Source of the DNA: Ferruginibacter paludis
Lineage (GTDB): Bacteria > Bacteroidota > Bacteroidia > Chitinophagales > Chitinophagaceae
Direction of reading: 5' to 3'
Length of the DNA stretch: 64,000 bases
NCBI RefSeq assembly: GCF_030409685.1
Contig: NZ_JAUFQJ010000008.1
Location: 62,001-126,000, forward strand
Part shown: positions 28,389-36,299 of the stretch, in pieces
Layout: the number at the start of each line of letters is the position of its first letter
Numbering within the stretch: position 1 is the stretch's first letter
Program-made: the position numbers and the translations under genes
The notes under the pieces: generated by a model
Told to the model about the DNA's origin: nothing
Seen by the model: only the letters and a program-made list of their open reading frames with translations
Database searches by the model: none

Positions 28389-28771
28389 TGCAAAAAATGG
28401 TTGTTTAAGTCAAGTAACTGCGCATTAATAACAGGATGGCTGATAGAGTTCTGTCAGAGGATAATGAAGTTGTCAACTTCTTTCCTGTGGAAGGGGGAGG
28501 CAAGTAATTATAACACCTTGCATAGCAAGAGTTTTAAGGTAGAACAATATTTTTCCAAATCAAATCTTTTGACAGATAAAATTTGTTAACAAATTGTTGC
28601 CAGGCGAAGGTGCTATTGCAAGGGAGGCCGTTTAAACCTGCTTGTAAAATGACACATAAGAAAGAAAAACCGGCGATAAGCCGGCTTTAATAATTATTGT
28701 ACAATCATTTAATAGCGTGAAAATACAAATTATGAAAAGTGGATACTATTTCGGGGTGATGGGATGCCAGA
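28389..28771. other. Spacer upstream of the Tc toxin genes
   Basis: A 383-bp region with no convincing gene. It contains the terminator of the permease gene (28661-28687). The rest should hold the promoter of the Tc locus, but no exact TAnnTTTG was found on the minus strand. A 62-codon plus-strand frame here has no recognisable features. Confidence 0.6.
28661..28687 (-). terminator. Intrinsic terminator of the amino acid permease gene
   Basis: CCGGC (28670-28674) and GCCGG (28680-28684) form a GC-rich stem with loop GATAA, extended by A/T pairs. On the minus strand the stem is followed by TTTTTCTTTCTT. It lies about 85 bp past the permease stop and isolates that transcript from the Tc toxin genes. 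Confidence 0.6.
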
Positions 28772-30199
28772 TTAGTCTTCAACATTATTCTCTGAGACAC
28801 TACTTTTCTTTGTTGCAACCGCCAGGTAATACACGGGTATGCCAAGTAATGTAATCAACAAGCCAGGCCAGGTAAATTTTGGTTTAAACACTACCAGCAG
28901 CAAACAAAAGGTGATGCCCATCAGGATATAAACAATGGGTAACACCGGGTAGCCAAATGCTTTGTACGGACGCTTCATACCGGGTTGTTTTTTCCGCAAA
29001 ATAAATATTCCGCCAATGGTGAGCATATAAAAACAAACCACTACAAAAGAGATCATGTCCAGCAAATCGCCGTACTTGCCGCTCAGGCTCCAGGCGGAGG
29101 CAAAGATGCACTGTAACCACAATGCATAACCGGGCACGGCAAATTTATTAAGCATGCCGGCTCCTTTAAAAAACAACCCATCCTTTGCCATTGTATAATA
29201 CACTCTTGCTCCAGCCAGTATCAATCCGTTGTTACAGCCAAATGTGGAGACCATAATCAGTAAGGCAATTATAATAGTGCCGGAAGTGCCAAATATCATT
29301 TCAGATGCAGCAACGCCTACCCTGTCTTTTGGAGCTGCCGCAATTTGCTGCAATGGCAGCACGGCGGTATACACCAGGTTGGTACTTACATAAATCAGCG
29401 TTACAATCAATGTTCCTAAAAAAAGGCTAAGGCCAATGTTGCGTTGCGGATTTTTTACTTCGCCGGCAATGAATGTAATATTGTTCCAGGAATCGCTGCT
29501 AAAAACAGACCCCACCATGGCAGAGGCTACTGCACCGGCGCCAATTATCCAGGTGTATTCTTTTACCGATCCATCAACCGCCAAACCGTGCAGGTGCCAG
29601 GCATTTTGCCAGTTGCCATGCCATACACCGCTGTTGGCTGCCTTTAACCCAAATGCAATCAGGCAAAACAAACTGATCAATTTAGCCAATGTAAATGTGG
29701 TTTGAATGACCTTGCCATTTTTTACTCCCCTGGAGTTGATGAAGGTTAATAAAACAATCACAAAAATAGATAGCAGTTGTGCGGGAGAAATGGTGATAAA
29801 ACCAAGATCGACCGCCACTGCATCTTCACTAAATACCGGGAATATATAAGCGCTGAATTTGGCGAATGCCACACCTACCGCGGCAATGGTAGCCGTTTGA
29901 ATAACGGAAAAAAAACTCCAGCCATATAAAAATCCGATGAGCGGATTGTAGGCTTCTTTTAAATAAACATATTGTCCCCCCGCTTTTGGAAACATGGCAC
30001 TCAACTCTGCATAACTTAAGGCCGCAATCAACGTCATAAAACCAGTTATAATCCATACCAGCATCAGCCAGCCTGCGCTGCCGGTATTTCGGGTAATATC
30101 TGCACTAACAATAAATATTCCGGAACCAATCATACTACCGGCTACTACCATCGTGGCATCAAGCAATCCCAGCGTGGGTTTAAAAGAAGTTGTACTCAT
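28772..30199 (-). CDS. APC-superfamily amino acid permease
   Basis: A 475-aa polytopic protein with about 12 hydrophobic helices. The substrate-binding signature GSMIGSGIF is in helix 1, and MFPKAGGQYVYLKEAYNPL, typical of APC/LAT transporters, lies in helix 3. It should act in the inner membrane to import or exchange amino acids. The substrate cannot be read from sequence. It diverges from an AraC regulator that is followed by an Xaa-Pro aminopeptidase, so uptake of proline, hydroxyproline or small peptide-derived amino acids is a reasonable guess. A terminator follows the gene. Confidence 0.9.
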   Translation of the reverse strand: MSTTSFKPTLGLLDATMVVAGSMIGSGIFIVSADITRNTGSAGWLMLVWIITGFMTLIAALSYAELSAMFPKAGGQYVYLKEAYNPLIGFLYGWSFFSVIQTATIAAVGVAFAKFSAYIFPVFSEDAVAVDLGFITISPAQLLSIFVIVLLTFINSRGVKNGKVIQTTFTLAKLISLFCLIAFGLKAANSGVWHGNWQNAWHLHGLAVDGSVKEYTWIIGAGAVASAMVGSVFSSDSWNNITFIAGEVKNPQRNIGLSLFLGTLIVTLIYVSTNLVYTAVLPLQQIAAAPKDRVGVAASEMIFGTSGTIIIALLIMVSTFGCNNGLILAGARVYYTMAKDGLFFKGAGMLNKFAVPGYALWLQCIFASAWSLSGKYGDLLDMISFVVVCFYMLTIGGIFILRKKQPGMKRPYKAFGYPVLPIVYILMGITFCLLLVVFKPKFTWPGLLITLLGIPVYYLAVATKKSSVSENNVED

Positions 30200-30246
30200 A
30201 AATTAAATTGTAGTTGCAGGAAAATCTCCCGGTACATTCAAAACTA

Positions 30247-30276
30247 TTTGTTTTATTAACAAGTACTATACTTTTC
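30247..30276 (+). promoter_or_regulatory. Candidate Bacteroidota promoter for the AraC regulator
   Basis: TTTG at 30247-30250 is followed after 18 bp by TACTTTTC at 30269-30276. This matches the -33 TTTG and seven of eight positions of the -7 TAnnTTTG consensus. The start codon is at 30341, giving a leader of roughly 55-60 nt. Confidence 0.45.
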
Positions 30277-30340
30277 TTGTCTTTTAATTTACCAATTTTA
30301 ACCCTTTTAAATGCCGGTAAAAAAATAACGTAATATTGTT

Positions 30341-31219
30341 ATGATGAAAGTTGTGCAGTTTACCATACCGGTTGAAATTGATAATTCTATCCACTTGCAG
30401 GAAGACAAGTTGCCGCATTTTTATGAACACCTGCACCGGCACACCGAAACCCAAATCACCTGGGTAATCAGCGGGGAGGGCACTTTGATTGCGGGCAATA
30501 CGATGCAACGGTTTCAATCAGGCGATCTTTTTGTTATTGGCGCCAACCAGCCACATTTATTTAAAAGCGATCCTTCTTATTTTGATGATGCCAACCGTAA
30601 AAGCATTCACTCGCTGAATATATTTTTTAACCCCACCGGCTTTATCGCCCAATTGCTTGCTTTTCCGGAAATGCGTGGTATAAAAAAATTTGTAACCGCC
30701 AGTAGTTTTGGTATGCAGGCATCTGAAAAAGATGCGGCTAAATTATCGGAACATTTTTTAAAAATAAGAAACAGTACTGCAGGGTTTCGCCTGGCCTATT
30801 TTATTGAATTGCTGCAGGTGATGGCCAATTTAAAAAAATGGAAATACCTCTCTACAGAATCTTTTGAATTTACAATTACAGACTCGGAAGGGTTGCGTAT
30901 GAATGATATTTACAGGTACACCATGGAGCATTTTACAGAAAACATAACGCTGGAACAAATTGCAGCCGTTGTGTATCTAACGCCTCAATCTTTTTGTCGC
31001 TATTTTAAAAAACACACTTCCAAAACCTACATCATTTTTTTAAATGAGGTTCGCATAAATGAAGCCTGCAAAAAAATGATGGAGATGGATTTCGACAGTA
31101 TCTCTACCATTGCTTACCAATCAGGTTTTAACAACGTGGTTACTTTTAACCGGGTATTTAAAAGTATTACCGGCAAGGCGCCCCGGGAGTATATAAAAGA
31201 GTACCACAAAAAGAATTAA
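30341..31219 (+). CDS. AraC-family transcriptional regulator with N-terminal cupin domain
   Basis: A 292-aa regulator. Residues ~20-100 form a cupin-type sensing domain (HTETQITWVISGEGTLIAG and GDLFVIGANQPHLF). Residues ~190-290 contain the two AraC helix-turn-helix units (ITLEQIAAVVYLTPQSFCRY and IAYQSGFNNVVTFNRVFK). The ligand is unknown; sugars and amino acids are both possible. It diverges from the permease and precedes the aminopeptidase P gene on the same strand, so it may control both, and perhaps the arabinose/hydroxyproline genes further right. Confidence 0.92.
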   Translation: MMKVVQFTIPVEIDNSIHLQEDKLPHFYEHLHRHTETQITWVISGEGTLIAGNTMQRFQSGDLFVIGANQPHLFKSDPSYFDDANRKSIHSLNIFFNPTGFIAQLLAFPEMRGIKKFVTASSFGMQASEKDAAKLSEHFLKIRNSTAGFRLAYFIELLQVMANLKKWKYLSTESFEFTITDSEGLRMNDIYRYTMEHFTENITLEQIAAVVYLTPQSFCRYFKKHTSKTYIIFLNEVRINEACKKMMEMDFDSISTIAYQSGFNNVVTFNRVFKSITGKAPREYIKEYHKKN

Positions 31220-31352
31220 TCGCCAGATCTCTTAATGCAAATTTTCATCCAACCGGTTTCAACTGGTTTATCAATTGTAACTTTGCGATTCAAAAAAATT
31301 AGCAGTAAACAAATAGTCTCTTACAATACTTTCAACCTTTAATATATCAATT

Positions 31353-32750
31353 ATGTTTAGCAAAGAAATTTACATCAACCGGCGCAATCAATTAAAAAGC
31401 TTTGTTGGCAGCGGCATTATTTTATTGATTGGAAATGAGCAAAGCAGTATGTCTTTTAAAGACAACTGGTATCCGTTCAGGCAGGATAGTTCTTTTCTTT
31501 ATTTTACCGGCCTGGATACACCGGCACTTGCGGCAATTATTGACGTTGATAATAATACCGAAATAATTTTTGGAGAAGAATCGGGTGTTGATGATATTAT
31601 CTGGAACGGTCATACACCATCATTGAAAGAGATGGCTGAACTTTCAGGATGCAGCACTACTAAGTCTTTTAACGAATTAAAATCTTTTGTCAAAAATGCC
31701 GCGGATCGCCATCAGTCCATTCATTATTTGCCTCCTTACCGGCCGGAACAGGGATTGCTGTTAAGTCATTTATTATCCACCCCGTTAACTGGTGTTGATG
31801 CAGGTGTATCAACCATTTTAATACAAGCGATTGTTTCACTTCGCTCCATAAAAGGTAAAGAAGAAGTGGAAGAAATAAAAAAAGCGGTCGCTATTTCCGA
31901 AGCGCTTCATCTTACCGGCATGCGTGAAAGCCGTGCCGGTTTAACGGAAGCACATGTGGCGGGATTGGTGCAGTCTGTAGCAATCAGTGGTGGCGGCAAT
32001 CTTTCTTTCCCAACCATATTAACCACGCATGGTGAAATATTACACAACCATTATGGCAACCATATTTTACCACCAGGCAAAATGGTTTTACTGGATGCCG
32101 GTGCGGAAACGGCGATGCATTATGCCGGTGATCTAACCCGTACATTTCCTGTTGATGCTGCTTTTACCTCTTTACAAAAAGATGTGTACAATATTGTATT
32201 GAATGCATTACAAACCGCCGCAGCTGCTGTACAACCAGGCAAATTATTTAAAGACATCCACCTGCTTGCGGCGACAAAACTAACCGAAGGATTAACGGCC
32301 CTGGGCCTGATGAAAGGTGATGCAAAAGAAGCGGTTGCAGCCGGTGCGCATACGTTATTTTTTCAATGCGGGCTTGGCCATATGATGGGACTGGATGTAC
32401 ATGACATGGAAAACCTGGGCGAACAATATGTTGGTTACACACCGGAAATGAAAAAGAGTACTGAGTTTGGTTTAAAGAGTTTACGGTTGGGTAAAGCCCT
32501 GGAAGCGGGCTACGTGGTAACAGTTGAACCGGGCCTGTATTTTATTCCGGAACTGATGGATATTTGGGCTGCAGAAAAAAAACTGAGCCAGTTTATTAAC
32601 TACGATCAATTACCGGCTTTTAGAGATTTTGGTGGCATTCGCATTGAAGACGATTACCTGGTAACACCAACCGGCAGCGAGTTACTAAGCACATCTTTAC
32701 CGAGAACAGTAACTGAAATTGAAGCCATCCGGCAGAAGGCATTGGCTTAG
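31353..32750 (+). CDS. Xaa-Pro aminopeptidase (M24 family, aminopeptidase P)
   Basis: A 465-aa metallopeptidase without signal peptide, so cytoplasmic. It has the aminopeptidase P N-terminal domain (~1-140) and a pita-bread catalytic domain. All five metal ligands are seen: D248, D260, H343 (GLGHMMGLDVHDM), E392 (TVEPGLYF) and E432 (GGIRIEDDYLVT). The enzyme removes an N-terminal residue that precedes proline, possibly also hydroxyproline. Together with the periplasmic S9 peptidase and the hydroxyproline genes it can complete breakdown of Pro/Hyp-rich peptides. It ends 3 bp before the stop of the convergent GH51 gene, so the two transcripts meet tail to tail. Confidence 0.93.
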   Translation: MFSKEIYINRRNQLKSFVGSGIILLIGNEQSSMSFKDNWYPFRQDSSFLYFTGLDTPALAAIIDVDNNTEIIFGEESGVDDIIWNGHTPSLKEMAELSGCSTTKSFNELKSFVKNAADRHQSIHYLPPYRPEQGLLLSHLLSTPLTGVDAGVSTILIQAIVSLRSIKGKEEVEEIKKAVAISEALHLTGMRESRAGLTEAHVAGLVQSVAISGGGNLSFPTILTTHGEILHNHYGNHILPPGKMVLLDAGAETAMHYAGDLTRTFPVDAAFTSLQKDVYNIVLNALQTAAAAVQPGKLFKDIHLLAATKLTEGLTALGLMKGDAKEAVAAGAHTLFFQCGLGHMMGLDVHDMENLGEQYVGYTPEMKKSTEFGLKSLRLGKALEAGYVVTVEPGLYFIPELMDIWAAEKKLSQFINYDQLPAFRDFGGIRIEDDYLVTPTGSELLSTSLPRTVTEIEAIRQKALA

Positions 32751-32753
32751 TAT

Positions 32754-35309
32754 TTATTTTGTATGCAGCCGCAGCACGTTGATGGAATAAGGTTTAAAAC
32801 TGATTTCAAAAAAAGATGTTATACCACCAACCGTTTGTGTTTGTGGAATGTACTTTGTTGGTTCGGCAAAAGAATTTTCGGCTTCCGGTGAAGTCGCCCG
32901 CAATGAAATAAGTTCTCCCATAGATTGTAAAGTGGTAACACCAGTTAATGAAATGCTGGTTTGGTATGGATTGGCTGACGCATTCACCGCTTTGATTATG
33001 ATATCACCGGTGATACTGTCTTTGCCTGCAATACTAAAAAATTGTTGTGGTTCTTTATATGTCATTAATAATTCGCCATCGAGATAACAATCTACCTTGT
33101 CCATACCTACCTCAATGGTAACATCATACCAACGGCCGCTTTCAATTGGCTTATCCAATCGCTTTGATTCTGAAATAGCAGCGACATCAAATGAGTTGGT
33201 AACACTTTCAAAAACTGCATGGCTGTTTAGCCAGCTGCCAATATGCGCACGCAATTGTGTACTGTCATTTTTTACTGCAAAGGGAATGATGAATGCATTG
33301 TAGCCAGATTTTTTCCTGGCTTTTAATTTCAAGGTATAAGTATCAAATGTTTTGTCTTTTAACCAGGCCAGCCGTTGCTCTCCTTCTACTGTTTGAGCCA
33401 GGGCACTGTCCTGTATTCTCCAGTTGCCACGAACCAGTTTCCATTCGTCGGGCTTGTTTATAAAATCACTTTTGTAAACAACCTTTCCTCCCTGTATCAC
33501 TTCAATGTCTTTATAATCAGATTGTGTATCCCAGGTAGCCAAACCAATACTTCCTGTGAACAAAGGCGTTTTAGTTTTTTGTTCCGGTATCAATGTTTGC
33601 GTATTTATATTTTGGGTTGGCTTGTTTTCGTTGAACATTTTGATAGCGTAATAAGAGATGCGGGCAAAGCTGCCAGCAGCGTCAAAATTGATTAAGTTAA
33701 CCGGCCAGTCGATGTCATTTACATTTACCAGCAAAGGTGCATAGCTGCTCATTTTTACAAGGTCGCTGTTTTTTTCCATGCTCATGATGTACACGGCATC
33801 GCTTAAAGCAGCATTCATATTGCCGGCTCCCACTCCACTGTTGGTGGCATATTCGCCCACATACATATCCCAATCGCCCCGTTTATATTTATCAAAATGA
33901 TTGTAGTTGCGCATGGCCCAGCCCGCCGGTTTGTATGCATGTTCGTCTACTATATCAATGCCCTTCATGCTGTCGGTTGTACGCTTATTTACATCACCAA
34001 TACCCATGCTCGCCATTATTTTTATTTGCGGATATTTTGCTTTAATGGCTTTATAAAAACGGTTGTACCTGGCGGCGTAGCGTGGACCTGATTGCTCGTT
34101 GCCCACCTCAATAAATTTTAATGGAAAAGGAGACGGATGTCCGTTGGCAGCTCTTAATTTTCCGTACTTACTGGTAACCGGTCCCACTGCATACTCAATT
34201 CCATCAAGTATATCATGTATGATGGAATCTACTTTGTTATCTGGTACAAAACTGCCACTTCTGAATTCACAGGATATGCCGATGTTGAAAACATACAATG
34301 CCGCGGCATGAATGTCTTCGCAAAACTGCAGGTATTCATGGTAGCCAAATCCATCTGTACTCCAGTAGCCCCAAACACTGTAAGTACCTGGCCGCTTTTC
34401 AACAGGCCCAATGCTTTTTTTCCAGTTGGGTGTATTTTCGGTATTAATGCCTTCTACAAAACAACCACCTGGCCAACGAACAAATGCCGGCTTTAAATCT
34501 GCAATATATTGGGCAAGATCCAACCGTAAACCATTTGGCCGGTTCATAAATGTTTTTGCAGGAAACAGTGAAACCATGTCCAGCCAAACAACACCTGTGC
34601 TGCCAAATGTCAGTACAAATTTTGCTTTACTGTTTGATTGCTTTGCCTGCAACTGGCAGGTGTATTTTTTCCAGGATGGACCACTTACAGCAGCAAATGT
34701 ATATGCAGCAAGTATTACACCGGTTTCTGATTGCAGCGATGCCGTTATGGGGCCTTTGTACTGCTTGTTGGTACGGGCATAAAAACTCAGGTTATAAACA
34801 GCTCCTTTAACCGTATTGATACCCCAAAAGCCGTCATTCACCACGTTGTTATTGGCTGTGGGATCCCATTGATTAATGGTTACCTGCAACGAATTGGGGG
34901 TGGCGTTGTTCAAAGGATTTTGCCTGGATAATGCCAACGCCATAGAACTACCGCCACTTGTTTGCAGGCTCCACGCCGGCCATTGACTTTTTAAATTCCA
35001 TTCCATTTTCCAATCGCTGGCAGCATTATCCTGCATCATAAAATGAGGCGATCTTTTGGGAATAATAACACCATCCGTAAGCGTGGTGGCCAGGGGTAAC
35101 CGGCTTTCTTCAAAACCACGGTTCTGGATGAGTTCGCCATACAAACCTCCTTCGCCACCGTGACTGATTTCTTCAAAAAAAATGCCGTGCAAATCAGGCG
35201 ATACGTTGCTTTCGAATTTGGACGCATCAATGCTGATGGTTGCCCTGTTTTGAGTGTAAGCCGCATGATTACAAGCGGCTATTGCAAGAAGAAAGAAATA
35301 TTTTTTCAT
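32754..35309 (-). CDS. GH51 alpha-L-arabinofuranosidase
   Basis: An 851-aa secreted enzyme with an N-terminal signal peptide (MKKYFFLLAIAACNHAAYTQ). A carbohydrate-binding-like beta-sandwich (~75-255) precedes the (beta/alpha)8 barrel, in which the acid/base E405 (EVGNEQ) and nucleophile E486 (YVGEYAT) are visible. A concanavalin-like/DUF1080-like domain (~620-780) appears to interrupt the C-terminal beta domain that finishes the protein. The enzyme removes alpha-L-arabinofuranosyl side groups from arabinan, arabinoxylan or arabinogalactan. It lies near two DUF1680-family enzymes that take the beta-linked form, so both anomers are covered. Confidence 0.92.
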   Translation of the reverse strand: MKKYFFLLAIAACNHAAYTQNRATISIDASKFESNVSPDLHGIFFEEISHGGEGGLYGELIQNRGFEESRLPLATTLTDGVIIPKRSPHFMMQDNAASDWKMEWNLKSQWPAWSLQTSGGSSMALALSRQNPLNNATPNSLQVTINQWDPTANNNVVNDGFWGINTVKGAVYNLSFYARTNKQYKGPITASLQSETGVILAAYTFAAVSGPSWKKYTCQLQAKQSNSKAKFVLTFGSTGVVWLDMVSLFPAKTFMNRPNGLRLDLAQYIADLKPAFVRWPGGCFVEGINTENTPNWKKSIGPVEKRPGTYSVWGYWSTDGFGYHEYLQFCEDIHAAALYVFNIGISCEFRSGSFVPDNKVDSIIHDILDGIEYAVGPVTSKYGKLRAANGHPSPFPLKFIEVGNEQSGPRYAARYNRFYKAIKAKYPQIKIMASMGIGDVNKRTTDSMKGIDIVDEHAYKPAGWAMRNYNHFDKYKRGDWDMYVGEYATNSGVGAGNMNAALSDAVYIMSMEKNSDLVKMSSYAPLLVNVNDIDWPVNLINFDAAGSFARISYYAIKMFNENKPTQNINTQTLIPEQKTKTPLFTGSIGLATWDTQSDYKDIEVIQGGKVVYKSDFINKPDEWKLVRGNWRIQDSALAQTVEGEQRLAWLKDKTFDTYTLKLKARKKSGYNAFIIPFAVKNDSTQLRAHIGSWLNSHAVFESVTNSFDVAAISESKRLDKPIESGRWYDVTIEVGMDKVDCYLDGELLMTYKEPQQFFSIAGKDSITGDIIIKAVNASANPYQTSISLTGVTTLQSMGELISLRATSPEAENSFAEPTKYIPQTQTVGGITSFFEISFKPYSINVLRLHTK

Positions 35310-35351
35310 TACACTGGTAATCTATTTTATCAGACTTGAGTCATTTTTTTT

Positions 35352-35470
35352 CGTTCCGTAGAAACGTAATATGGGTAACTCGCTACACTTGTTCTGCCTT
35401 CGTTCCGTCGGAACGGTATGTGGGTAGCAACAGCCACCGAATCGACCTTCGTTCCGTAGGAACGATATGT
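35352..35470 (+). repeat. Upstream REP triplet (three units, 49-bp period)
   Basis: Three copies of a palindromic unit of type CGTTCCGTAGGAACG start at 35352, 35401 and 35450, each exactly 49 bp apart. Each is followed by a tail like GTATGTGGG. The first copy is degenerate (one arm GAAACG), the second has TCG in the loop, and the third is the cleanest. They precede the RAYT gene and lie between it and the divergent GH51 gene. Confidence 0.85.
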
Positions 35471-35535
35471 GCAAAATAAAATACACAAAAAAATACAACC
35501 CATTTTTTATAGATTTATTTTACAAACAATTCTTT

Positions 35536-35997
35536 ATGCCCAATACTTATACCCAAATTCACATTCAATTTGTATTTGCCGTAAAATACCGCCTGGCCTT
35601 AATTGCAATGCCCTGGAAAAATGAATTGCATCAATACATCACCGGCATCATCCAAAACAAAACGCACAAAATGCTGCAGGTTAATTCGATGCCGGACCAT
35701 TTGCACATGCTCATTGGATTCAGGCCGGATGAAAACATGTCGCAGTTAGTCCAAATCGTAAAATCTGAAAACACGAAATGGATTAATGACAACCAGCTTT
35801 GCTGTGAAAAATTTGGCTGGCAGGATAGTTTTGGTGCGTTCTCCTATTCCAAAAGCCATGTTCCAAATGTGATCCGTTATATTCAAAACCAGGAAATGCA
35901 TCATCGCAAACAAACGTTTCGGGAAGAGTACATTACCTTCCTGAAAGCCTTTGAAATTGACTATGATGAACGCTATATTTTTAAAGAACTTGTTTGA
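35536..35997 (+). CDS. REP-associated tyrosine transposase (RAYT, IS200-like Y1 family)
   Basis: A 153-aa HUH single-strand nuclease. The HUH motif is H55-L-H57 (DHLHMLIG) and the catalytic Tyr is Y115 in RYIQNQEMHHRKQTF, both typical of RAYTs. An upstream in-frame ATG at 35467 lies inside a REP unit and would add 23 residues not shared by the family, so the start at 35536 is preferred. The enzyme cuts and joins REP hairpins and is thought to spread them around the chromosome. It is flanked by three REP units on each side in opposite orientation. The gene looks intact. Confidence 0.9.
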   Translation: MPNTYTQIHIQFVFAVKYRLALIAMPWKNELHQYITGIIQNKTHKMLQVNSMPDHLHMLIGFRPDENMSQLVQIVKSENTKWINDNQLCCEKFGWQDSFGAFSYSKSHVPNVIRYIQNQEMHHRKQTFREEYITFLKAFEIDYDERYIFKELV

Positions 35998-36020
35998 TAG
36001 CCTGTCGACTCTGCATGTTC

Positions 36021-36133
36021 ACATATCGTTCCTACGGAACGGATGATGCGATTGTGTTTTCTACCCACTTACCGTTCCTACGGAACGATTGCTATCATTA
36101 GCTCTTGTGCATATATTACTTTTCGTCGGAACG
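36021..36133 (-). repeat. Downstream REP triplet, inverted relative to the upstream one
   Basis: Three REP units in the reverse orientation end at 36041, 36087 and 36133, a 46-bp period. The unit nearest the RAYT gene (36021-36041) is an exact 21-bp reverse complement of the nearest upstream unit (35450-35470). The middle and outer units also resemble their mirror partners: the middle pair shares a CCCAC...ACCGTTCC pattern, and both outer units are degenerate. Confidence 0.85.
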
Positions 36134-36246
36134 ATAATTGAATCCTACTATTATTTATCACATACGCTTTAAAAAAAGTTCATCATAGCTTTTTTTGTAC
36201 AAGTCCCGATTTAAGTGTAACATCAGGATGCCGATAAAATCGGCAA

Positions 36247-36287
36247 GCGACGCAACGATGTTCCACATTGCTTCTTAGCCCGGACAA
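36247..36287 (+). repeat. Dispersed 41-bp repeat, copy 1
   Basis: The 41 bp begin GCGACGCAACG and end CTTCTTAGCCCGGACAA. The copy at 47903-47943 differs at only 2 positions and has the same orientation. Both lie just downstream of a minus-strand stop codon. It is not related to the REP unit. Confidence 0.8.
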
Positions 36288-36299
36288 ATAATTACTACT

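Larger units (their letters stand above)
35998..36299. other. Repeat-rich spacer between RAYT and the GH127 gene
   Basis: A 302-bp spacer without a gene. It holds the inverted REP triplet (36021-36133), a perfect small hairpin GCCGAT-AAA-ATCGGC at 36230-36244, and one copy of a 41-bp dispersed repeat (36247-36287) ending 13 bp before the stop of the convergent GH127 gene. Confidence 0.7.

Noticed and set aside
28401..28589. 62-aa plus-strand frame upstream of the Tc genes
   Set aside because: No ribosome site, no recognisable features, and it sits in the likely promoter region of the Tc locus.
35352..35470. Regular 49-bp spacing that resembles a short CRISPR array
   Set aside because: Units are degenerate palindromes with a conserved tail, there are no cas genes, and they flank a RAYT gene, which explains them as REPs.
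35467..35535. Longer N-terminus for the RAYT protein
   Set aside because: The upstream ATG lies inside a REP unit and the added residues do not match the family; the ATG at 35536 gives a normal 153-aa length.
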